A stretch of 64,000 bases of DNA from positions 1,633,344 through 1,697,343 of the forward strand of contig NC_135178.1 of the NCBI RefSeq assembly GCF_041146795.1, written 5' to 3'. The notes beneath the pieces were generated by a model. It did no database searches, was not told where the DNA came from, and saw only the letters and a program-made list of their open reading frames with translations. The stretch comes from Maylandia zebra (Eukaryota; Chordata; Actinopteri; Cichliformes; Cichlidae). A program made the position numbers and the translations under genes. Shown here piece by piece: positions 22,401 to 33,629 of the stretch (position 1 is the stretch's first letter; every line of letters starts with the position of its first letter).

Positions 22401-25400
22401 TGAGGATATTGATTGACAATGACAGTTGATCTCACATGTAACAGTGGAGCTGCACCGTGATCAGGTCATCGCACAAGAGCAAAGTAAAAGGCCACTGGGA
22501 ACTATGGGAATAGTGTTCTTTAGGTGAACCTCAGCAATTCTGAGGTTGAGTTGATTTTAGTTTCTGACCACAGCAGTTTCTTCTCTGAATCATTTAGATG
22601 TTCAGTGGCAAAATTCAGACAAGCCTATAAATGTGTCTTCCTGAGCAGGGGGACAAACAATTATAATGTAGTACGTTACCCGTGGTGTTGTTGGTGACTG
22701 TGGTCCGAACTGCCGTCAGATCATTAACCAGCTCCTGCTACATGTTTTTGGACTGATCCACCACCTTTTTCATGACTATCATCACTCTGTGAGGTACGAT
22801 CCTGCATGGTGCTCCAGACCAAGGGCGATTGGTGGGACAGTCTGAGGGATGATTACAGCTTGTTTTGCAGCCATAGGACCCGGGTATCTCACTGCTAGTT
22901 GACCATGAACTCCTCTGTGTACCACAGTATTATAAAGCTTACTGTGAGGCCATCCTTCTCTCACCCCAACCAATCACAGCAGATGGCCCCGCCCCTCCCT
23001 GAGCCTGGTTCTGCTGGAGGTTTCTTCCTGTTAAAAGGGAGTTTTTCCTTCCCACTGTCGCCAAAGTGCTGCTCATAGGGGGTCATATGATTGTTGGGTT
23101 TTTCTCTGTATCTATGAAGCGCCTTGAGGCGACTTTTGTTGTGATTTGGTGCTATATAAATAAAATTGAATTGAATTGAATCTGTCCCTGAATAAAGCCT
23201 GGCTGACACTGTATCATACAATTACTCTTTCCATGTACACCATCAAATCAAAAACAGAATATCTACAAAAAAATGAACCAAGGTGTTACAGTGGCTGACT
23301 CTGGACTTGGACCCAACTGTGACAGGACCTTGAGAGAGCTGTGCATAAACATACGCCCACAAACCTCGATGAACTAAAGCAGCGCTGTTGTGAAGCAGTA
23401 CGTTTCCTCTGTGATGATGTGAAACAGTCGTTGAAAAAACAAAAAGACTATTTCAAAGAAGGATTCATGTCCTGATTCATAAAACCTTAAACGAGAGTGG
23501 ATTTTCTCTTTCACAGCTGTATTTCGATACAGATGTTATATGTATTTATAATCAAGAACAGAGTGACTGTGCCTTTGAACATAGACAAATGTTTGCCTGT
23601 TGTAGCATCGCATGGTTTAACAGAGCTGTGCTGTTCCTGTGTCAGACACAACATTCCCATTGGCTTGCATGCCAACCTGTCTGAAGGCATACCAGTGTGT
23701 CCGAGCCTCCAGCAGTCCTCCACGCTCGTAAACCAGCATGGCTTCTTCCATGGGAAGATGGGCTTTCGTCAGGCGTTGAAGAGAGGAGAACTCAGCATGA
23801 AACAGGTACGACATTAAAAACTAGAATTTCACTGTCAGTGAAAAATAAAGATCAAGGCAAGGCAAGGCAAGGCAAGTTTATTTGTATAGCACAATTCAAC
23901 AACAAGGTGATTCAAAGTGCTTTACAGAGACATTAGAAACAAGAACAAATAAAAAGCATGATTTAAAATTGAATAAAACAAGCAAATTAACTAACTAACT
24001 AATTAACAAACAAACAAACAACAGTATATAAAATCAAAACAGATAAAATCAGTAGTTAAATGTAAGTTTTGAAATTTAAGCTTAAAGTGTGGATTTGGTG
24101 CTTTATTCAAATGCAGCTGAGAACAGGTGAGTCTTCAACCTGGATTTAAATAAACTGAGTGTTTCAGCTGATCTGAGGCTTTCTGGGAGTTTGTTCCAGA
24201 TATAAGGAGCATAAAAGCTGAATGCAGCTTCTCTGTGTCTGGTTCTGACTCTGGGAACTGATAAAAGACCGGATCCAGATGACCTGAGGGATCTGGAAGG
24301 TTCATACTGGGTCAGGAGGTCATTGATGTATTTTGGTCCTAAACCATTCAGAGCTTTATAGGCCAGCATCAGAACTTTAAAGTCTATCCTCTGACGGACA
24401 GGCAGCCAGTGTAAGGACCTCAGAGCTGGACTGATGTGGTCCACTTTTTTGGTCTTAGTGAGGACTCGAGCAGCAGAGTTCTGAATGAGCTGTAGTTGTC
24501 TGACTGATTTTTTAGGTAGACCTGTAAAGATGCTGTTACAGTAATCAAGCCTACTAAAGATGAATGCATGGACTAGTTTTTCCAGGTCCTGTTGAGACAT
24601 CAGATCTTTTATCCTTGATATATTCTTGAGGTGATAGTAAGCTGACTTTGTTATTGTCTTAATGTGTTTTTCTAAGTTTAGGTCTGCATCCATCACTACA
24701 CCCAAATTTCTCGCCTGGTTTGTGGTTTTTAGATGTATAGATTGAAGTTCTCTGGTGACCTGTAATCGTTTTTCTTTGGCGCCAAAGACTATTACCTCAG
24801 TTTTGTTTTTGTTTAGCTGGAGAAAATTGTGGCACAACCAGTCATTGATTTCCTCAATGCATTTACCAAGAGCCTGTACAGGGCCTCGGTCTCCTGGTGA
24901 CATTGTGATATATATTTGTGTGTCATCTGCATAGCTGTGGTAGTTTATTTTGTTGTTCTTTATAATCTGTGCCAGTGGGAGCATGTAGATGTTAAACAGA
25001 AGGGGTCCCAAGATGGAACCTTGGGGAACTCCACATGTGATACTTGTCTGCTCAGATGTGAAGTTACCTATTGATACAAAGTATTTCCTGTTTTCTACGT
25101 ATGTTTTGAACCAGTTTAGTACAGTTCCTGAAAGACCTGTCCAGTTCTCCAGTCGTTTGAGTAATATGTTGTGGTCAACTGTATCAAATGCTGCACTGAG
25201 ATCCAGTAAAACTAGGACTGACATTTTTCCACTGTCTGTATTCAGACATATGTCATTAAACACTTTGGTCAGAGCGGTTTCAGTGCTGTGGTTCTGTCTA
25301 AAACCTGACTGGAAGGCATCGTAGCAGTTATTCTGTTTTAAGAAGTAACTGAGCTGTTGAGAAACTGCTTTTTCAATGATCTTACTTAAAAACGGGAGAT

Positions 25401-28400
25401 TTGAGATCGGCCTGTAGTTGTTCATTTGTGTCTTGTCAAGATTGTCCTTTTTCAGTATAGGTTTGATTACAGCAGTTTTTAGTGATTCTGGAAACACACC
25501 TGATAATAAAGAAAAGTTGACGATCTGTAACAGGTCTGACTCTAAAGTCTTTGAGACCTTTTTGAAAAAACTTGTTGGCAGGACATCTAAACAGCAGGAG
25601 GAGGAGTTCAGTTGACCTAAGATGTCCTCCAGGTCTTTGCTGTTAATAGGTTGAAACTGTTTCATGGTGTTTAAACAGTTTTTTTGGTGGACACAGTACA
25701 TATCCTGGATCTGCTGTTGATGTACCAATTGCTTGTCTAATTTTTTGGATTTTTTCTGTGAAGAATTTGGCAAAGTCATTGCAGGCCATGGTCGAATGAA
25801 GTTCAGCTGCCACTGACACAGGAGGGTTTGTTAGCCTGTCAACTGTAGAAAATAAGACCCGAGCATTATGGCTGTTTTTAGTGATGATGTCAGAGAAGTA
25901 GGACCTCCTTGCATTCCTCAGTTGTAAATTATAATTGTGAAGTTTCTCTTTATAAATGTCATAATGAACCTGGAGGTTTGTTTTTCTCCATCTGCGCTCA
26001 GCTTTCCTACACTCTCTTTTTTCATTTTTCACCAGTGTGGAGTTTCTCCATGGAGACTTTTTCCTTCCAGAGATAACCTTCACCTTAATGGGAGCAATAG
26101 TGTCCATTACATTTAACATGTTAGCATTGAAGCTATTGACGAGCTCATTGACTGACCCTCTGGGCAGGTCAGGTGTTAATGGGAAGACCTGGTTAAAGAT
26201 CTCACTACTGTGTTCAGTTATACACCGTTTTGTGATCACTGCTGTTGATATATTTGTGTGGGCTGAGATTTTACTTTCAAAGAAAACACAGTAATGATCA
26301 GATAAGCCCACATCAGACACAGTAACCTTTGAAATGCTCAGGCCTTTGGAGATCAGTAGGTCAAGAGTGTGTCCTCTATTATGTGTGGCCTCTGTTACAT
26401 GCTGAGTCAGCCCAAAGTTGCCCAGAGTGTTACTCAGGTCTTTAGTCCCTTTGTCCTGAGGGTTGTCCACATGAATGTTAAAATCCCCAGCAATAATTAC
26501 ACAGTCAAAATCAACACAGATCACAGACAGCAGTTCACTGAGGTCATTAAAAAAGTCTGTGCAGTATTTGGGAGGCCTGTAAACATTAAGAAACACAACT
26601 TTGGATGGGGCCTTCAGCTGTAAAGCCACATATTCAAAAGACTGAAAACTTCCAGGAGATAGCTGCTTACATTGAAATGATTCATTAAATAAGATCAGTA
26701 TAAAATACATAATGTTACACATTTTTATGCATCTTTATATGATCTTAAAATATCTTAAAATATATAAGATACAGGTAAACAAATGTTAGCGGTATGTGAG
26801 AGCAGGTCACATGGTGTGACAGGTGGGACTGTGTTTCCCACCTGTCAGGTGGTGGAGTGTGACAGGAGTGATAGTGGGCTCTGTCTTCTCCAGACATACA
26901 GAAACTGAACATTTAATAGTGTTTCCTGAAAAACAGTCTCAGCTGATCATTTCTTGACAACATTTCAGTTTACAGTAATGGATTACACAGCAGTGGGGAT
27001 ACATTTGATTACAGGAGATTACTTTCATTCTCCACTGCTACTCTCTTCATTACTGTATGCAAACACAGTGCAGAGCAGCTCCTCCCACAGAGGTCGATTA
27101 TCTCGTAGTGTTACCTCCTCACTGTGTACCACTCTGGATGCTGCAGCTCCTCTGCAAACGAAGGCCTCACATTACAGGTACCTGAGTCCCAGGTGTAACT
27201 CTCAGACACGCACATGGAAGCAGATGACCTGTAAGCTGGAGAGGACAAAGCGTCTCGTTAATTTAGAAGGTTTTTATTTAGCCTGGAAAAACAGGTTGTT
27301 GCTTTATTTAAAAAGAGCCCTTTGTAAAGTAAATCTTTCACTGATTTAAGAGAATAAGAACAACCACAGGTTTGCCTTCAGCACTGAAGGAGCGTCTGAA
27401 CTCTGTTGAACTGAATGTTCCTTTAACATTAACTATTAATGGCCTCGTTTACAAATACAATTTTACAGTTAGAGAAAAAATGGACTGGTTCTTATATATA
27501 CTTATTATGTCCACTCTGAGCACTCAAAGCGCTTTATACAACACGCCACATTCATACAAGCACTTTTTTCTAGAAGTGCTTCCTAACCAACATTCATACA
27601 GCTTGGGGTCAGTATCTTGTCCAAGCATATTTGGCACGCAGAAAGCCATGAATCGAACCACCAACCTTCCAATCAGTAGATGACCCGCTCTGCCTCATGA
27701 GCTACACCAATACTGACCACAGTATTACCGAGATTAGAGCGCTGCAGTGGTTTGAATAACACCGAGCAGATCTAACAGACTCCAGTTTGATCGCTGGCGG
27801 ATTCTGTTATTTCATTTTTACACTTGAAGGCGACTGCTGAGATTCAGCACTATGTGAATGAAACTGAAGCGTCTTCAGACAGTACCAGTTTGAACTTGGG
27901 TACAGCTGTCACGTTGTTATTGCTGAGTTGCAAAAACACCAGCCTCAGATTTTAAAACGACCTTTGTCTTTGAAGTCATGTGTCTCCATCACAGCTGTTT
28001 CCAGGTGTGTTTTGTTTCCTCCAAGGTGGAGCTGGAGTTGAGGGCCCAGGTCGGGCTTTTCGTGGAGCTGAATGGTCACCTACCCGAGCACATGGACGGA
28101 CACCAACATGTTCACGTCCTCCCAGGTCAGAGGATCAGAGGATGAAGAGACAAAGCTGTAACTGCTGTTTGCTGCTAGAGTCAACAGCATTTACACATTG
28201 ATGGCTGATTGTGGTGATGTAGCATGTTTCAGGTTATTTCCAACACGTCCCCATGGAGTTATGGTACAGATTAATCATGCAAATGTGCACCTGTGTGTCT
28301 CTGCTTTTGAGTTAGCAGGTAAATGTGAACTGAAGGGAGGAGACCGTTAATGTTTGTTTGTCCTGAGGCAGCTGATTTTGGTTCTACTAATCAGATTCAT

Positions 28401-31400
28401 TAATTTAAAAAATGTTTTTATAATAGAAAACAAACCAAGCATCCTGTCATCAGACCAGTGAAAAAGTTTGAGTAGTTAATAATATGCTATGTAAAAGAGC
28501 AATGATTATATGGGCAGAAATATAATTTAGCTGAGAAACAAAGAGAAGTCCTGCTGTGCTCCAACGCAGAGCTTTGCTATTAGCTGTCGTTCCACTGATG
28601 CTTTTCTTCCATATGTAGGATTCAGTTCAGTGAGCGCTTAGCTGTTGGCTCCATTAAGAAGATGACAGCAGTGAAATGTTCGTGTTATGTCGTCTGTGCA
28701 GAGGTCCGTGAAGTGTTTGCGAAGGTTGTCTCAGATCTCAGGATCCCCTACACTCGTGTTCCCGTGGAGCCGGGTCTATACAGCTGCCCGTGGATACCAG
28801 CACACCTGCACAAATTCTACAAGCAGGTGGAGAAGGACGCTCTGGATGCCATCCCAGTGTTCAGACGCCATGGAATCAGGTCTGTTTGTATGAAACTGCT
28901 GGGACTAGACCAGGCTTCAAATTAAACCACACATATGCAGTGAGTGTCATCTCCAGTGTTGGCGAGTAACGGAGTACATGTGCCGTCGTTACGTATTTAA
29001 AACACAAAATATGAGTAACTGTATTCTGTTACAGTTACCGTTTAAAAGGGTGGTATTCAGAATACAGTTACTTTGTTGAAATAAATGGATTACACAGCGG
29101 TCTTTTCCTGTTTCACATGTTCGGCTCTGCCCTCTCTATTTTTGGTAATTCCACGCTGGTGGAAACCCAAACAAAACACGCAATAAGAGGCTCTGATGTC
29201 TGCGTCTCAGCCTCGCGTCTCATAATGTCATTTTAAAAATGATTCAATATGAAGGCAACAGGCAGAGTGTTACAGGCCCTAAAGCATGCAGCCTGATGGG
29301 CAGCGTAGTCCGTGCTGCAGGGAGGATGGACTGCTGTACCCGTGATGTGTCTGTGAGCGAGGGGGGAGGAAAAGGAAAAGTAGGAGCTTTAACCGAGCAG
29401 AAACTGGAGCTGGAAGCATGTAAATATAATAATAACCACTGCAGCCAAACAGAGAGCCTGACAAGCCCAGCTGTGAGTAAGCTGTTAAGACTCGACTGTA
29501 CGCTGTGTTCCTGTTTCCTCTGAAACAATAAGTTCTGTTGGAGCCTTTCAACGCCTCTCTCTGTCTCTGCTAGCAAAGTGACCCAGACAACAAAGTAAAG
29601 CTAGTTTTCAGCTACGAGCCGACACGAACCCGACGTATCAGCCAGAGGTCCCTTTACTACGGTTCAGAGCCGCTGACCTGTTTTATATACGCGTGGGATA
29701 GTTTTCTACACGAGGTCGCTGCAAAAAGTGCAGCCTTACCTAATGTCCACCTACTGTTACTCATTTATATTAAGATTTAAACATCTAGCTGGTGTTGGTG
29801 TGGAGAGTAACCTGCAGTAATAGTAATAAATCACAGCAATAGGACATTCATGTAGCTGTAAAAAGCTTAATAATATATTAAGTAATCCAAAGTATTCAGA
29901 ATACGTTACAAAATACATTTTGGGGCATGTAATCTGTAATCTGTAGTGGAATACATTTCAAAAGTAACCTTCCCAACACTGGTCATCTCTAAGGTTTTAC
30001 ATGTCAGGACATAAATGTGATCGAGTCCTTATCGAGGTTTAAACTGAATAAACCTGATGCAGACGCAGCGTTTGAGAGTGCACCTCAACACGGAGAGGCC
30101 AACAGACGCCACCGTGCTAGCTTGAAGCGTCTGTGTACCCTCCAGTAGAAACACACCCCTGTCTGATCCCACACTGACACTTTTAAACTGCACCTTCATG
30201 ATGAACACACGACATGAAACTTCTCGGTCTTATTGTTTAATTGTCCAGAATTATCACACAGGAAACAGAAATCCTAAAAAAGTCATTACCAGCATTTCAA
30301 AATATTCAAGTACCATAAAAACAAATGTAACTGAAAACAATAATAATGCTGAGAAACATTTTACACACGCTATTGTTTATTCATCTATGAAATATTGTGA
30401 GTTGTACTTTTATTTTCTAAAGCTTCATGTTCGCTGTATATTTAAAGGAGACCTACTCTGCATAATAAACTTTAAAGGCTCTGCAGTTTGAACAAATGGG
30501 CCTCTGTAGTTTTAAGTTCCTGGAGCTGAACTAGCCCCACACATGACTCTGCTGAGTGGGTTCCAGTATGGACCTGCACAGCACTGCTTTCCAGAGCACA
30601 TTGTGGTTTTTGCAAACCTGACCCATGCTGCTGTTCTTGCATGAACGTGTAGAGCTGTAGAGTCGGAGTGTTTTTGCAGTGACGTCCAGTCCTGGGATGA
30701 TCTTTGTCGAGGTGGCTTCTGTGCAGAAAAGATAAGCAGCAGTGATTCATGATCTTTCAGATCCGTGCTGCTGTCTTTGCCTGTATTTCTATACTAACAC
30801 ACACCTGACTGCAAACCTGCAAAAGCTTCTGCTTTTATAGAAGCGTTCATACTTATTGATGATCAGTTTATATGGTGCATGTGTTACCAGCACACGCTTC
30901 CCTCTGAAGTCCTGTGGAAGCAGCAGGGCTGGACTTTGGCTCCATGTCTATTAGATAAACGATGGCACAGCTCAAGACTTTTGCACATTACTGTATTAGA
31001 ACAAAGACAGATTTACTTAGTTTGCTACAAAAACAGGAAATAAATGCAGCAATTAAACAAATTTGTGAGCATACATGAAAAACACACCTAAGGCAAAACC
31101 AGAGTTCACACAACTCTGACCTGAAAGTCAGTATTTGGTGTGACCACCTCTATTCTCCATCACAGCCGGACTCTGTGGGGCGCTCGTGTTTTCTTTAAGT
31201 AGTCCTCAGAAATAATTCTCCAGGCTTCATCAAAGCTGGCTGCTGGCTGCTCTTTGTCCTGTTGTCTGTGCAGATGAGCCCAGTCAGCTCTACAGTTACT
31301 TTGAGTTTAAGCATCAAGCTTAAGTGTCAGTGGTGGTGTTTCACAGTGCTGTCCAAACTCACCACACTTTCTTAGATTTTATATTTGGCTCCAGACTGTC

Positions 31401-32105
31401 TGAAGTCTTTCTCTGAACACTCATTTGTTCAGTGTGATGCTTGTTTTCAGAGGAAGCTACTCAACACTGACCTGTGACTCAAGCACAGGAAAGACACCTG
31501 ACTCAGGACACAGTGATGAACCAGAGTTTCTACACATAACGCTGAAACGTAGTAAAGGACTAGCTGCCTTTAGCAAAAAACTTCAGTATCTTTGCTAAGA
31601 TGTTGTGACAAGCTTAAGTGTCTCATTAGAGTTTCCAAAGAGCTGCTGGGCAGAGTGTGGAGAGTGTCTTTAAATAAAGGAAACTGGACAATTGGAGGAC
31701 AAGAGAGTTTGTAGAGAGTTTCTGATGTTGCACATATGAGAAACATGAATCGTAACAATTTTCCTCCTCCACAGGTGGCCAGATGTGTACCTGGGACTGA
31801 CCACCATGGGGCAGAACATGTCCATCCCAAGCCTGCACAGGGCCCTCAGCTACGCCTTGGCTGCAAACCCTTCATCCTCTACCTCCAGCTCTGTGCAGGG
31901 TTCACATCAGCCTGTGGTCACAGCTGAGCTCATGGTCCACCCGGGGTACCCCAGTCACCCCAAGGAGGGAGGCTGTGGAGAGGGCCCCGACGACTTCTCC
32001 CAGTCTGCTGACAGGCAGCACGAGCTGAGTGTTCTCAAAGATCCATCTGTGCTGGCTCTCTATTGCCAAGAGAGAGTGCAGCTCTGTGCCTTCAGAGACC
32101 TGTGA
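16284..32105 (+). CDS. ydjc: Carbohydrate deacetylase YDJC (five exons, 310 aa)
   Basis: Coding exons are 16284-16447, 23646-23805, 28026-28125, 28702-28879 and 31775-32105; joined they give 933 nt, 310 codons plus TGA, with matching phases. YdjC/ChbG proteins are metal-dependent hydrolases thought to remove acetyl groups from N-acetylated sugars. Visible family marks are the TGDDFGY motif (residues 11-17), GLHANL with His63, DGHQHVH (132-138) and HPGYP (256-260). The Asp and His residues of the first three are expected metal ligands, and His256 lies in the catalytic C-terminal motif. Start choice: ATG at 16284 follows a splice acceptor at 16271 and gives MPQPRM, like the short N-terminus of vertebrate YDJC; the in-frame ATG at 16221 lies before that acceptor. 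The gene is convergent with ube2l3, a conserved vertebrate arrangement. Introns are expanded to about 16 kb by retroelements. Confidence 0.95.
17042..17816 (+). pseudogene. LINE endonuclease domain
   Basis: The frame opens before the ATG at 17100 and reads [53 protein letters not shown] (about residue 145) and RSDHNLV (about residue 194). These are the metal- and DNA-binding blocks of APE-type LINE endonucleases. The frame runs out at [14 protein letters not shown]. The true continuation, [20 protein letters not shown], is in another frame, placing an indel near 17740-17765. Confidence 0.85.
17804..19777 (+). pseudogene. LINE reverse transcriptase frame, 657 codons open
   Basis: This is the 3' portion of ORF2, still fully open. 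It reads [75 protein letters not shown] and KFSDDSAIV (about residue 428), where FSDD replaces the common FADD, then [14 protein letters not shown]. The last 130 residues, ending [16 protein letters not shown], are the usual C-terminal region. The first Met is not a natural start, since the frame should be fused to the endonuclease. The long intact frame suggests recent insertion. Confidence 0.88.
19778..20095 (+). other. 3' UTR of the LINE
   Basis: AT-rich with many TATTTTATT and GTATTCTA words, then CCACTTCCTGCTGTGACAAA and a terminal GTTATCTTATCTT. This form of tail is shared by fish LINEs that end in AATAAAG plus a short tandem repeat. Confidence 0.7.
20109..20284. repeat. Palindromic MITE-like element, 41-bp arms
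   Basis: The left arm (20109-20149) and right arm (20244-20284) are inverted repeats differing at about two positions. Both include GACGTTAACGCCATAACC. The 94-bp centre is rich in GTTAAC and GCTAAC words, some themselves inverted. The unit can fold into a long hairpin. It lies between the LINE tail and the truncated end of the RLE-LINE relic. No ORF. Confidence 0.8.
20287..21260 (-). pseudogene. LINE relic with CCHC and restriction-like endonuclease domain
   Basis: Reading leftward on the minus strand: a decayed RT C-terminal part ([10 protein letters not shown]..., [20 protein letters not shown] near 21250-20990), then [20 protein letters not shown], a zinc-knuckle CRLC-(6)-HITAGC (frame 20938-20543), then frame 20618-20247 with [23 protein letters not shown] and [14 protein letters not shown]-(n)-D-A within a hydrophobic strand is the restriction-like endonuclease pattern of R2/Dong/Rex6-type LINEs. 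Several frameshifts exist, and a section between the RT and the zinc knuckle is deleted. The 3' end stops at the palindromic element. The clade is inference. Confidence 0.7.
21385..21625 (+). mobile_element. tRNA-derived SINE, degenerate
   Basis: The + strand has a B-box-like GTGGTTTGATCTCC (21424-21437) preceded by TAGAAGGTTG, then a body with CCCCAAGTTGCTCTCTGACG and a tail containing GCACTTTACTTAG. The same head-body plan appears, in inverse orientation, at 27482-27710 and 40272-40506. The A box is poorly kept. Confidence 0.6.
21827..21855. repeat. Perfect palindrome, 14-bp arms
   Basis: CAGCTGATCTCCAT and its exact inverse ATGGAGATCAGCTG are separated by one base. It could form a cruciform or bind a dimeric factor. 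It has no assigned role. Confidence 0.9.
22980..23185 (+). mobile_element. L2-type LINE 3'-tail fragment
   Basis: Nearly identical to 37466-37680: CCCCGCCCCTCCCTGAGCC, GGAGGTTTCTTCCTGTTAAA, CTATGAAGCGCCTTGAGGCG and a terminal AATTGAATTGAATTGAA. Only the last 200 bp of the element are present, a strongly 5'-truncated insertion. Confidence 0.85.
23646..23805 (+). CDS. ydjc: ydjc coding exon 2
   Basis: Encodes the end of codon 55 to residue 108, with [14 protein letters not shown] and [13 protein letters not shown]. Bounded by GTGTCAG|A and CAG|GTACGA. His63 is the expected metal ligand. Confidence 0.93.
24103..25779 (-). pseudogene. LINE reverse transcriptase frame, 558 codons open
   Basis: Reads [78 protein letters not shown], then YADDTQIYI at about residue 283, the catalytic box. 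After it come [51 protein letters not shown] and the terminal [12 protein letters not shown]. All RT motifs are intact. The true start is upstream in the other frame, with the shift near the 7-T run at 25679-25685. Confidence 0.88.
25643..26722 (-). pseudogene. LINE endonuclease and linker frame, 359 codons
   Basis: Contains [44 protein letters not shown] and [13 protein letters not shown], the second half of an APE-type endonuclease, then a basic linker ([21 protein letters not shown]). The N-terminal catalytic Glu block is lost to 5' truncation. The frame diverges from the RT frame at [18 protein letters not shown], where the other frame gives [16 protein letters not shown]. Confidence 0.85.
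26723..28025 (+). other. Rest of ydjc intron 2
   Basis: Apart from the SINE at 27482-27710, no element or conserved frame is recognised. 26740-26775 is AT-rich with TCTTAAAATAT repeated. Confidence 0.5.
27482..27710 (-). mobile_element. tRNA-derived SINE
   Basis: On the minus strand the head has an A-box-like TAGCTCATGAGG and a B-box GGTTCGATTC (+ 27650-27659) behind GGAAGGTTGGT, followed by a body ending in AAAGCGCTTTGAGTGC and AACCAGTCCAT. Same family plan as the copies near 21.5 and 40.4 kb. Confidence 0.75.
28026..28125 (+). CDS. ydjc: ydjc coding exon 3
   Basis: Encodes residues 109-141 plus one base: [12 protein letters not shown]...[12 protein letters not shown]. Holds the DGHQHVH metal-binding motif. 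Acceptor CTCCAAG|G, donor CCCAG|GTCAGA. Confidence 0.92.
28702..28879 (+). CDS. ydjc: ydjc coding exon 4
   Basis: Encodes residues 142-200 plus two bases: [20 protein letters not shown], then [11 protein letters not shown] and FRRHGI. Acceptor CTGTGCAG|AG, donor ATCAG|GTCTGT. Confidence 0.92.
28954..29981. mobile_element. hAT-type element in ydjc intron 4
   Basis: Ends are CAGTGTTGGCGAGTAACGGA and the inverse-type GTAACCTTCCCAACACTG. They are flanked by an exact 8-bp duplication GTCATCTC at 28946-28953 and 29982-29989. The 1028-bp interior has no transposase. The termini resemble those of the element at 53457-55226 (CAGTGTTGGG...CCCAACACTG), suggesting related families. Confidence 0.87.
29990..31774 (+). 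other. Rest of ydjc intron 4
   Basis: No coding sequence other than ydjc. 30965-31560 looks like a decayed DNA element: it starts near CTCAAGACTTTTGCACATTA, a word typical of a common fish MITE, but a matching right end was not established. Confidence 0.4.
31775..32105 (+). CDS. ydjc: ydjc coding exon 5 and stop
   Basis: Encodes the end of codon 201 to residue 310: [16 protein letters not shown], a Ser-rich linker, [13 protein letters not shown] with His256, then [20 protein letters not shown] and QLCAFRDL, then TGA at 32103. The Ser/Thr-rich loop (233-240) is a feature I see here; its conservation is unchecked. Confidence 0.94.
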
Positions 32106-32421
32106 CTGCCCTCAGCTTCCAAATGTTGCTCAGTTACCACTGATGTTTGTAGTAACACGACTTTATGCTGCCCTACAAACTGAGACTGATCAAATTAGCT
32201 CGTAGCAGCCTTTAATGAGTGGAACTGTCCATGACCGGCTCTGAGTCTAGCCTGAGGATGGCTGTCAGAGCAGCACATGATACACTGTGTAGAAATGTCT
32301 AATGAAGGCACAGTGTTCACTGCAACACTGTTTTAAACTAATGAATCATTTTACTAAAATAATCAGCAACATATGTTCAGAGCTCTCATCATAAGTATGT
32401 TTGGTAGTTTTCAGATTATAG

Positions 32422-32427
32422 AATAAA
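32422..32427 (+). terminator. Polyadenylation signal for ydjc
   Basis: AATAAA 317 bases after the stop codon, followed by a GT-rich stretch (GTATGTGTGTTCATGG), which fits a cleavage and polyadenylation site. A second AATAAA at about 32630 is possible. Confidence 0.6.
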
Positions 32428-32429
32428 GG

Positions 32430-33268
32430 AGCTGTATGTGTGTTCATGGCCCTGGTTTCCACCTGCTGAGCAGGGACACTTTTGAACTATCTCAGGTCTG
32501 GATGTGTGGAACTACAGAGAGCTTCAGTAGTCTTTATAGATATGTTCTTTGTATTTCAAAGCTCATATTTTCATGTTGAAACCGTTTTCTGTCTGCTGTC
32601 ATCAAACATCAGAACTGAACAGCTCTGGGGAATAAATGATGGTGAACTTTTTTTTCTTTGTTGTTTCTTTCAAACCACTTGCAGCGTAAACCTGATCACC
32701 AACAACAAATGCCTTAATTATCTTAAAGTGCCAGTTTTTGACTTTCTGCATCCATCTGTGGGAAGCTGCACGAAATCTAAATAAAAACAGATGCTGTGTT
32801 TGTCTGTTTTGGCTGTTTTTTGTCAGGGTTGTTTGCCATGTTAAAAATCAACTGATGATGAAATCTCCTGTTTATACTAACTGTGTTATTTAGAGGGTGC
32901 ATGACTCTGCAGGTGAACAGGTGAGTTTGCTGTCCGTGATGGATTTAAAGCTGTTTGGGACTGGAACACAGTGTTTGTGTTGCGTCGGTCAGCTGTGCAC
33001 CTCTTGATTTTGTAAGGTGGCACGCTGTGCGCGGCCGTCACAGCTGGATTAGAGGCGTGAGTGTGCGATGGTGCCAGTGTTTACTACAGTTTTAATGATA
33101 ATCCTGCACAGAAGCTCAGAGACGTACTGACACACAGTGTTGGAACTGTTTGAAAAGTTGAGTTTGTGGAAAGAACGTGACTCCTTCCTCTTACCACCAC
33201 GTACGTCTGAGTGACACAGCTGTCGCTCAGGAGAATACTGCAGTGGCTTCCTGCCTCTTAACAGTGGG
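32430..33268. other. Intergenic, no gene recognised
   Basis: Only short unconserved frames. It may include an alternative ydjc 3' end. Confidence 0.4.
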
Positions 33269-33357
33269 CATAAATACAAGCGACTGAAGGCCCCTTCACA
33301 CAGGACATCGCTGCACTCTGAGCAGACATCAAGACAAAATCTGTTTCAATCATCCAG
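33269..33357 (+). promoter_or_regulatory. Candidate TATA promoter and short first exon
   Basis: CATAAATACAAG at 33269-33280 is a plausible TATA box. About 30 bases on, a stretch without splice acceptor ends in CATCCAG|GTAAGTA at 33357, a strong donor. Together this looks like a 5' untranslated exon of about 58 nt. No matching downstream coding exon was found on the + strand before 43 kb, so the gene is unknown and the call is tentative. Confidence 0.3.
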
Positions 33358-33629
33358 GTAAGTAAAAGTTGATTCTGCTCATCTGGATGTTGTCAGTGGG
33401 AAAAGTGCACTTTGACTTTTGTGTTTCATCTATGAATCTTTATTTTCATGACTTATATTTTATATATCAAGTATAACTCGTGGGTTAGTTTGTTGATCCT
33501 GCTGGGACCTCTGGCACTGGCATCGTTGGTACTCACTACCACAGACTGGTAGAAGACCTCCCAACATCCTTCTGCACACATTATAGGGTCTGAGCTTCCT
33601 TAGAAAGTAGTCTGCTCATGCTCTTCTTA

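Larger units (their letters stand above)
16448..23645 (+). other. ydjc intron 1 (about 7.2 kb, retroelement-rich)
   Basis: Contains a LINE tail-like scrap (GGGATAAATAAAGTAGAG, about 16934-16951), the LINE at 17035-20095, a palindromic element (20109-20284), an RLE-LINE relic (20287-21260), a SINE (about 21385-21625) and an L2-type 3' tail (22980-23185). The stretches 21640-22975 and 23190-23600 hold nothing I recognise except a perfect 14-bp palindrome at 21827-21855. Confidence 0.8.
23850..26722 (-). mobile_element. L2-type LINE, antisense in ydjc intron 2
   Basis: On the minus strand the element carries endonuclease (from 26722), RT and C-terminal domain (to 24103), then a 3' UTR ending in tandem CTTGC repeats (+ GGCAAGGCAAGGCAAGGCAA at 23857-23876). 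It is truncated at the 5' end inside the endonuclease. A single frameshift breaks the ORF; otherwise both halves are open, suggesting a fairly young copy. Confidence 0.88.

Noticed and set aside
24989..26623. Plus-strand frames of 65-111 codons in 25-26.6 kb
   Set aside because: Antisense shadows of the L2-type LINE.
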